This document shows, piece after piece, positions 6,801 through 11,505 of a stretch of 11,505 nt of DNA. The translations under genes were made by a program, and so were the position numbers. A model generated the notes under the pieces. That model had not been told where the DNA came from. It made no database searches and was given only the letters and a program-made list of their open reading frames with translations. Position 1 is the first letter of the stretch; every line of letters begins with the position of its first letter. This stretch comes from an uncultured Collinsella sp. (GTDB lineage Bacteria > Actinomycetota > Coriobacteriia > Coriobacteriales > Coriobacteriaceae). The stretch lies in assembly GCA_958438955.1 (NCBI GenBank), contig CAUBTS010000062.1:1-11505 (forward strand). Direction: 5' to 3'.

Positions 6801-7376
6801 ATGCCCACGTCACAAAGCCAGAAAAAAGAAGCCATCGCTCAGGCGACCGAGCAGGAGCTCGCGTCGCTTGCAGATCGCGGTGTGCGTATCTCGGGCAACG
6901 CGTGCTCGCCGATTGTGCTGGTCAAAGGCGATTTGGATGAAGCCGAGTGCTCGGGCGGCGAGCTGGCTGCCGGCGCGGATGGCGCCGCGTTGCGCAAGGC
7001 GCTCGGCGCCATTGGATATGCCCCCGAGGATTTTTGTGTGCTGGCAAGCGTCGCCGGCGCGGGCGACGGAGCGGTCGCGCCGGGCGAGGCCCTGACGTGT
7101 GACCTGTTCCGCGAGGCGCTGGAGACCTTGGACCCCGAGGCGGTGCTGCTGCTGGACAACAGTGCGGCCGATGTCATGCGTGAGACCTATGCCGATATGC
7201 TTGTGGCAATTGATGACTTTGACACCGCCATGCTTAAGCCCGGCCTGGTCGCCCATGTGCAGGGGCGCCGCGTGCTGGCGCTCGACGGTTTTGAGGCGGC
7301 GCTCACCGACAAGGCCGCCAAGCAGCGCATGTGGGCCTACATTAAGCAGCTGACCCCGGCGACTGCACCGCTGTAG
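6801..7376 (+). CDS. putative uracil-DNA glycosylase-fold protein, catalytic residues lost
   Basis: The 191-residue product aligns by eye, over about 95 residues with little or no gap, to the core of family 4 uracil-DNA glycosylases. PIVLVKGDLDEAEC (37-50) sits where those enzymes have the VGEGPGEEED motif. ALRKALGAIGYAPEDFCVL (63-81) matches the helix and strand before their catalytic-region Asn. LFREALETLDPEAVLLLDNSAADVM (102-126) matches their helix and following strand and LGxxA turn. The catalytic motif is not kept, the Asn is replaced around A82-S83, the C-terminal HPS motif is absent (DGFEAAL at 162-168), and the N-terminal CxxC of the Fe-S site is missing. It is thus probably not an active glycosylase. 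ATG 6801 has GGAGAG just upstream. Coding is firm, the fold is an inference, and the role is unknown. Confidence 0.6.
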   Translation: MPTSQSQKKEAIAQATEQELASLADRGVRISGNACSPIVLVKGDLDEAECSGGELAAGADGAALRKALGAIGYAPEDFCVLASVAGAGDGAVAPGEALTCDLFREALETLDPEAVLLLDNSAADVMRETYADMLVAIDDFDTAMLKPGLVAHVQGRRVLALDGFEAALTDKAAKQRMWAYIKQLTPATAPL

Positions 7377-7379
7377 CGA

Positions 7380-7393
7380 GGCTGGCGGCAGCC
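7380..7393. terminator. short stem-loop between convergent genes
   Basis: A 5-bp stem (GGCTG/CAGCC) with loop GCGG fills the 18-base gap between two converging stop codons. It has no U-tract on either side, so at best it is a weak bidirectional terminator. Confidence 0.25.
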
Positions 7394-7394
7394 C

Positions 7395-8672
7395 CTACAT
7401 CACGGCGCGCAGCTCAAACCGGTCGCCATTAATGCGGAACTGGCAGTTGCCGTTCATGCGCTCGACGGCAAGCATAATGCTCTTGGTGCCAAAGCCGTGC
7501 CCAGTGTGCTGAGCCACGGGCATGCCGTCGACCATGTGCGGCGCACGGCCAAACGTGTTGGAAACCAGCAGTAGAAGATGACCGTCTTCGTAGCGAAGGT
7601 CCAGGTCGACAAACCGCTTGCCCTCGGGGGCGGCGCTCGCCGCGGCGATGGCATTGTCCAGGGCGTTCGATACCACACTGAACAGATCGACATCGCCCAC
7701 GTGGACGGTTTCGGGCACGGCGGCGCGCAGGTCGGCGGTGATGCCGTGCGCGTTGATGTCCGCGGAAAGCGACGAGAGCGCAATGTTGACCGTTTCGTTG
7801 GCGCAGTAGCGGCGCACGGCGGTGCGGTCGTTGGTCTCGCAGAGCGCGTCGATGCGCTCGAGCGCCTCATCGGTGTGACCCTCTTCGATCAGGGCCGCTA
7901 GACCGCGCAGGTAGTGGCGCATGTCGTGACGGAGAACCGAGAGCTCGCGTCCGGACTGGCGCCAGGCTTCGAGCTCTTTGATGGCCGCGCTGTCGCGGGT
8001 CGCGAGCATCCAGCGCTCGCGCTCGGCGATTTCCTTTGCCTCGTATTCGCGAAGGTAGACGGCAAGAAACATGAGGTAGAAGGCGCAGAGTGCGAACGCC
8101 AAAAACTCAACGGTTACCACCGAGCCCGAGTGGAAGAGCGTGGTATAGACGTTGGTGGCGTAGTCGAAGATGTAATAGACAAGCGGCAGGATGAGCAGAA
8201 TCTCCAGCTCGGTGGGGCTTTTGATCGCCAGACGGGGGCCAATCTCGCTTGCCCAATGCAACAAGACGGCAAAGACGCCGAGCGTGGTAATGATGCGCGC
8301 CACGTAGTACGCGACCTGCGAATCGGTGGCGGCGAATGCGGCGATACCCACCCAGTTGCTAAACTGGCAGCTCAGGTAGGCACTGGTAACGCCCAGGATG
8401 GCGAGCAGCGGACTCAGGCGATAGCGTACGCACAGGTAGACGACAAGCGGCAGATGCACGACGAGCGGATACGCCTGTCGGGCAAACAGCTCACCGCCGA
8501 CGAGGTTGGCAATCGCAAAAGCGGTGCCGGTTACGGCGCCGACCCCCACCAGTTCGAGCGAATGGCGGCGGTTGATTTCGACACCGCACAGCGCCGCCGA
8601 GGCAAAGACGCCAAAGAGCAACGTCGTCGCATGGTGGATTGCCCAAAGTACCAGTTCTGCCGAGGAAAGCAT
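7395..8672 (-). CDS. GHKL-type sensor histidine kinase (AgrC/LytS-like)
   Basis: This membrane sensor kinase has 425 residues. Residues 1 to about 207 hold six or seven hydrophobic segments with short loops. That is the polytopic sensor layout of AgrC-like kinases, with no large extracellular domain. A cytoplasmic helix (about 207-247) leads to VLRHDMRHYLRG, where H249 is the likely phosphorylated His. The GHKL ATPase domain follows, with the N-box SNALDNAIAAA (335-345) and G-box GHGFGTKSI (391-399). The frame is open 53 codons further upstream, but that would run inside the response regulator. ATG 8672 overlaps the regulator's TGA by one base (TGATG) and has GGGAG six bases before it, so it is the start. 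The ligand is unknown; no AgrB/AgrD-type peptide genes are nearby. Confidence 0.93.
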   Translation of the reverse strand: MLSSAELVLWAIHHATTLLFGVFASAALCGVEINRRHSLELVGVGAVTGTAFAIANLVGGELFARQAYPLVVHLPLVVYLCVRYRLSPLLAILGVTSAYLSCQFSNWVGIAAFAATDSQVAYYVARIITTLGVFAVLLHWASEIGPRLAIKSPTELEILLILPLVYYIFDYATNVYTTLFHSGSVVTVEFLAFALCAFYLMFLAVYLREYEAKEIAERERWMLATRDSAAIKELEAWRQSGRELSVLRHDMRHYLRGLAALIEEGHTDEALERIDALCETNDRTAVRRYCANETVNIALSSLSADINAHGITADLRAAVPETVHVGDVDLFSVVSNALDNAIAAASAAPEGKRFVDLDLRYEDGHLLLLVSNTFGRAPHMVDGMPVAQHTGHGFGTKSIMLAVERMNGNCQFRINGDRFELRAVM

Positions 8673-9394
8673 CAGCGTCTCCCGCCCTCGAACCGCACCG
8701 CAAAGTAGGCGTCTTGGAATCCCTGCTTGCAGCTGCGCGCGAGCGGTATGCACGCGCTCGAGCGCATGACGATTTCCGTGCGATTGAAGTGGTCGATGTT
8801 GCGCAGATTGACCTGGTAGCTGCGGTGGCACTTAAAGAAGGTCGCGTTTTGGGCCAGTCGGTCCTCGATGCTGCGGAACGGCTCGAGCGCCTCGATATCG
8901 CGGCCATCGCGCAGGTGGAAGACCACGTGCTTGTTGCGAGCCTCGGCATATTCGATATCTGATAGGCGCAGGGCATGGTAGCCAAAGGACGTCTTGATGA
9001 CGAGCTCGTCGATCGTTGCCGGACGCAGGCTCGACAGCTCGTCGAGCAGTTGCGCCACGCGCTCGTAGGTCACGGGTTTGAGCAGGTAGTCGAAGGCGCG
9101 GACCTCGTAAGACTCAAGCGCGAACTCGGGCGATGAGGTCAGAAACACCAAGCGCACGGCGGTATCGGATTGGCGCAGCTCGCGGGCGGTGTCCATGCCG
9201 TTGACGAGCGGCATGATCATGTCGAGCATGATAATGTCGGCGCGCGATGCGGCATGGCGTGCCAGCAGGTCCTCGCCGCGCGTAACGAGTGCAACATCGA
9301 CCGCCGTACCCGTCTCGGCAGACCAGCGGTTGATCATGCGGTGCAGGTTATCTAGAAAGGCGACGTTGTCGTCGCAGGCGATGATTCTGAGCAT
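8672..9394 (-). CDS. LytTR-family response regulator
   Basis: This transcription factor is the partner of the kinase at 7395-8672. The 240-residue product has a receiver domain (1 to about 120) with acidic pair D8-D9, phosphorylation site D58 in IIMLDMIMP, T86 and K106 in LLKP. It has a LytTR DNA-binding domain (about 128-235) with the strand-rich block and FFKCHRSYQVNLRNI (187-200). The start is ATG 9394, with AAGGGGG six bases upstream; the longer open frame adds 29 residues with no domain. The gene precedes the kinase and is coupled to it by a one-base overlap. LytTR regulators bind paired direct repeats; I saw no convincing pair in the 208 bases upstream, so autoregulation is not supported. 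Regulated genes are unknown. Confidence 0.95.
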   Translation of the reverse strand: MLRIIACDDNVAFLDNLHRMINRWSAETGTAVDVALVTRGEDLLARHAASRADIIMLDMIMPLVNGMDTARELRQSDTAVRLVFLTSSPEFALESYEVRAFDYLLKPVTYERVAQLLDELSSLRPATIDELVIKTSFGYHALRLSDIEYAEARNKHVVFHLRDGRDIEALEPFRSIEDRLAQNATFFKCHRSYQVNLRNIDHFNRTEIVMRSSACIPLARSCKQGFQDAYFAVRFEGGRR

Positions 9395-9602
9395 ATTGGG
9401 CCCCCTTAGTACCTCGATTTTGCCACATCGTGCACGCGCCACCCGCGGGGGTGCGTTCCATTTGCGCCCCACGGTACGCAACTCGCGCCGAGTGGTATTG
9501 CGGTGGCGAAAGATGCCTCCTGCGCTATCGAGAGCTCGACTATCCTCAGCTTGCCAGTTCGAAAATGGACCCGCCGCATGATTGAATCTTTATTTCAACT
9601 TT

Positions 9603-9646
9603 ACACCTGGCTTTACAGCTGTCTTGTCAGCTGTAAAGCCAGGTGT
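9603..9646 (+). promoter_or_regulatory. long perfect palindrome, probable operator of nadA-nadB
   Basis: Two 19-base arms (9603-9621 and 9628-9646) are exact reverse complements around a 6-base centre. Each arm together with the next base is itself an imperfect dyad, ACACCTG-N6-CAGCTG followed by T or A. The structure thus reads as two copies of one operator facing each other. It covers the -35 and the whole spacer of the nadA promoter, the right place for a repressor. No U-tract follows on either strand, so it is not an intrinsic terminator. The half-sites recall the ACACCTGT-like boxes I associate with the Firmicute niacin regulator NiaR/YrxA, but this is from memory. Confidence 0.7.
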
Positions 9647-9652
9647 CATACT
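9624..9652 (+). promoter_or_regulatory. nadA promoter
   Basis: TTGTCA (9624-9629, five of six to consensus) and CATACT (9647-9652, four of six) are separated by exactly 17 bases, and a TG one base before the -10 makes it an extended -10. Predicted start near 9659 leaves a leader of about 28 bases that includes the nadA ribosome site GAGAGGGG. The operator palindrome overlies the -35 and spacer. Confidence 0.65.
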
Positions 9653-9687
9653 AAAGCCCCAAGATTCGCCAAAAGAGAGGGGCCTTG

Positions 9688-10713
9688 ATGGCACAGAGCG
9701 CGAACATGGATGCATCGGAGCTTGCACGCGATATCGCGGCCGGCCTGGCATCGGCAACGACGGCAACGGAGCGCGCGGCACTGGTGCCCGCAGAGCTCGT
9801 CGAGGCCATTCAGCAACTAAAAGCCCAACGTGACGCAGTGATCCTGGCGCACTATTATGTGGCGCCCGAGGTCCAAGCCGTTGCCGATTACGTCGGCGAC
9901 AGCTTCTACCTGGCAAAGCTCGCCAAGAGCCTTCCGCAGCAGACGATCGTGCTGTGCGGCGTGGAGTTTATGGGCGAGAGCGCCAAGCTGCTCAATCCCA
10001 CCAAGACCGTGCTGCTGCCCGAGCCGGGCGCGGACTGTCCCATGGCGCACATGGTCAAGCGCGAGACGGTCGACGCGGCGCGCGCCGAGTATGGCGACGA
10101 CCTGGCCGTGGTGTGCTACGTTAACTCGACGGTCGAGATCAAGAGCTGGAGTGATGTGTGCGTTACCAGCTCTAACGCCGTCAAGATCGTCTCCGAGCTG
10201 CCGCAGCAGCACATCTTGTTCATTCCCGACCAGAACCTGGGCCGCTTTGTGGCCGAGCAGGTGCCCCAAAAGCACGTCATCCTCAACAACGGCTACTGCC
10301 CGCGTCATCACATCATCACCGTCGAGCAGATCGTTGACGCGCAGGAGGCACATCCCGATGCGCTCGTACTGGCGCACCCCGAGTGCAAGGCCGACGTCCT
10401 GGCCGAGACCGACTACATCGGCTCCACTGCTGGCATCATCAAGTATGCCGAGGAGTCGGACGCCAGCGAGTTCATCATCGTGACGGTCCGCGGCGTGCTC
10501 TACGAGCTCGAGCGCCGCTGCCAGGGCACCGGCAAGAAGTTCTACTTCCCTGCGGTGCAGCCCACCTGCGTCAACATGGATCTCATCACGCTCGAAAAGC
10601 TCGTGCACTGCCTGGAGACGGGCGAGGGCGAGGTGCAGATTGGCGTGTCGGACGAGGCAGCCGATCAGGCCAAGCTCACGCTCGACCGCATGCTCGAGTA
10701 CGCGGCGTGCTAG
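9688..10713 (+). CDS. nadA: quinolinate synthase A
   Basis: NadA condenses iminoaspartate with dihydroxyacetone phosphate to quinolinate, the committed precursor of NAD, using a [4Fe-4S] cluster. The 341-residue product shows AVILAHYY (51-58 approx.), EVQAVADYVGDS, CGVEFMGESAKLLNPTKTVLLP, HPEC and STAGIIKYA. The three expected cluster ligands are C117 (GADC), C204 (NGYC) and C294 (QPTC), with spacings of 87 and 90 like the E. coli enzyme. An N-terminal extension of about 30 residues precedes the core. ATG 9688 is chosen over the TTG just before it (9685) because ATG is five bases after GAGAGGGG. It is the first gene of a nadA-nadB operon. Confidence 0.97.
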   Translation: MAQSANMDASELARDIAAGLASATTATERAALVPAELVEAIQQLKAQRDAVILAHYYVAPEVQAVADYVGDSFYLAKLAKSLPQQTIVLCGVEFMGESAKLLNPTKTVLLPEPGADCPMAHMVKRETVDAARAEYGDDLAVVCYVNSTVEIKSWSDVCVTSSNAVKIVSELPQQHILFIPDQNLGRFVAEQVPQKHVILNNGYCPRHHIITVEQIVDAQEAHPDALVLAHPECKADVLAETDYIGSTAGIIKYAEESDASEFIIVTVRGVLYELERRCQGTGKKFYFPAVQPTCVNMDLITLEKLVHCLETGEGEVQIGVSDEAADQAKLTLDRMLEYAAC

Positions 10714-10717
10714 AACG

Positions 10718-10750
10718 ATGTGACATGAGGGGCGGTCCCTTATGCCACAT
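10718..10750 (+). repeat. imperfect palindrome between nadA and nadB (REP-like)
   Basis: Arms 10718-10731 and 10737-10750 pair at 12 of 14 positions, with one more G-U pair and one A-C mismatch, around loop GCGGT. The pattern GTGACATGAGGG...CCCTTATGCCAC resembles short dispersed palindromes I know from several bacterial genomes; this is recollection only. It ends just before the nadB ribosome site and has no U-tract. Confidence 0.5.
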
Positions 10751-10769
10751 TACAAGGGAGAGGATTCCT

Positions 10770-11505
10770 GTGGAAACCAAACAATACCCCGATATGGAGT
10801 GTGACGTCGTCATTGCCGGTTGCGGCGTGGCGGGCCTGTATGCGGCTCTCAATCTGCCGACGAGCACGCGCGTAATCATGCTCTCCAAGGGTGCCATCGA
10901 CGAGTGCGATTCGATGCTCGCGCAGGGCGGCATCTGCGTACTGCCCGAGGGCTCTGACTACGATGCCTTCTTTGAGGACACCATGCATGCCGGCCACTAC
11001 GAGAACCGCCGCGAGAGCGTTGACATCATGATTCGCTCGAGCCGCTCGGTCATCAACGACCTGTTGGCCATGGGCGTGGATTTTGAGCGCAAGGCCGATG
11101 GCAACCTCGACTTTACCCGCGAGGGCGCGCACAGCCGCCCGCGCATCGCCTTCCATGCCGACATCACGGGCAAGGAAATCACGACCAAGTTGCTCCAGGC
11201 CGTGCGCAAGCTGGATAACGTGCAAATTCTTGAGCACGTTGCCATGACCGACATCCTGACCGACGAGCGCGACGGCGCCACGGTGTGCACCGGCGTCGTC
11301 GCCGTTGCCGTGGACGAGGACGACTCGGTTCGTCCCGCCGATGAGCTGACAAACGCTGCCGAGGGCGTGCGTGCGGGCGAGCCGTTTAAGATCCATGCCC
11401 GCCATACGCTGTGGGCGACGGGCGGCATCGGTGGCGTGTACGACCATTCGACCAACTACCCGCAGCTCACCGGCGACGCCTGCTACATCGCGCAGGAGCA
11501 CGGCA
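10770..11505 (+). CDS. nadB: L-aspartate oxidase, N-terminal part
   Basis: NadB is an FAD enzyme that oxidises L-aspartate to iminoaspartate for NadA, with fumarate or oxygen as acceptor; in an anaerobe fumarate is likely. The first 245 codons are present and the gene runs off the right edge. Seen are the Rossmann FAD site IAGCGVAGL (15-23), SMLAQGGI (48-55), the substrate-site block EGAHS (118-122) with E118 matching the catalytic Glu of the family, HADITG (129-134), and ATGGIGGVY followed by STNYPQLTGDA (227-237). The start is GTG 10770 with GGGAGAGGA ending five bases earlier. Fumarate reductase flavoproteins are related, but the motifs and the place next to nadA favour NadB. Confidence 0.93.
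   Translation, partial: METKQYPDMECDVVIAGCGVAGLYAALNLPTSTRVIMLSKGAIDECDSMLAQGGICVLPEGSDYDAFFEDTMHAGHYENRRESVDIMIRSSRSVINDLLAMGVDFERKADGNLDFTREGAHSRPRIAFHADITGKEITTKLLQAVRKLDNVQILEHVAMTDILTDERDGATVCTGVVAVAVDEDDSVRPADELTNAAEGVRAGEPFKIHARHTLWATGGIGGVYDHSTNYPQLTGDACYIAQEHG

Noticed and set aside
9603..9646. The nadA palindrome as an intrinsic terminator for either neighbour
   Set aside because: No U-tract follows on the plus or minus strand, and it overlaps a good promoter.
9503..9688. Plus-strand 61-codon open frame upstream of nadA
   Set aside because: It runs through the palindrome and promoter, shows no ribosome site, and has no recognisable features.
10740..11501. Minus-strand open frame (253 codons) opposite nadB
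   Set aside because: The plus strand there encodes NadB with FAD and substrate motifs, so this is a shadow.

Overview
The window looks like ordinary chromosome from a high-GC, anaerobic, gut-type actinomycete. Class Coriobacteriia, possibly Collinsella, is my best guess. The guess rests on high GC, strong GGAG-type ribosome sites, the mix of proteins, and a hydrogenase-maturation operon next to nadA-nadB. It is an inference from general knowledge, not from a search.

Layout. (1) Positions 1-153, minus strand: the first 51 codons of a HAD-superfamily phosphatase that runs off the left edge. (2) Positions 279-6123, minus strand: one compact transcription unit, read from right to left: an 82-residue His-rich protein of unknown family, the nickel regulator nikR, then hypF, hypC, hypD and hypE. 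These Hyp proteins build and insert the Fe(CN)2CO group of [NiFe]-hydrogenases. The nickel-insertion genes hypA and hypB and the hydrogenase subunits are not in the window. (3) Positions 6200-6664, minus strand: a thioredoxin gene followed by a strong intrinsic terminator that isolates it from the nikR-hyp unit. (4) Positions 6801-7376, plus strand: a protein whose length and spacing fit the uracil-DNA glycosylase fold but which lacks the catalytic and Fe-S residues. (5) Positions 7395-9394, minus strand: a two-component pair, LytTR response regulator then GHKL histidine kinase, with stop and start codons overlapping. (6) Positions 9603-11505, plus strand: nadA and the first 245 codons of nadB (de novo NAD synthesis from aspartate). 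They sit behind a good promoter covered by a 19-bp perfect palindrome, which is probably an operator.

How the parts work together. NikR probably senses nickel and adjusts its own operon to the nickel supply. HypF and HypE make the thiocyanate group on the HypE C-terminal Cys, and the HypC-HypD complex assembles the iron centre. The small His-rich protein co-transcribed ahead of nikR is the best candidate for something undescribed, possibly a nickel-handling accessory. NadB oxidises L-aspartate to iminoaspartate, and NadA condenses this with dihydroxyacetone phosphate to quinolinate. A NAD-responsive repressor at the palindrome is the simplest control model.

Start sites. I moved several starts from the longest open frame to sites with better ribosome-binding sequences: hypF, the thioredoxin gene, the response regulator, the histidine kinase, the UDG-like gene and nadA. 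No tRNA, rRNA, CRISPR array, insertion sequence or prophage gene was seen.
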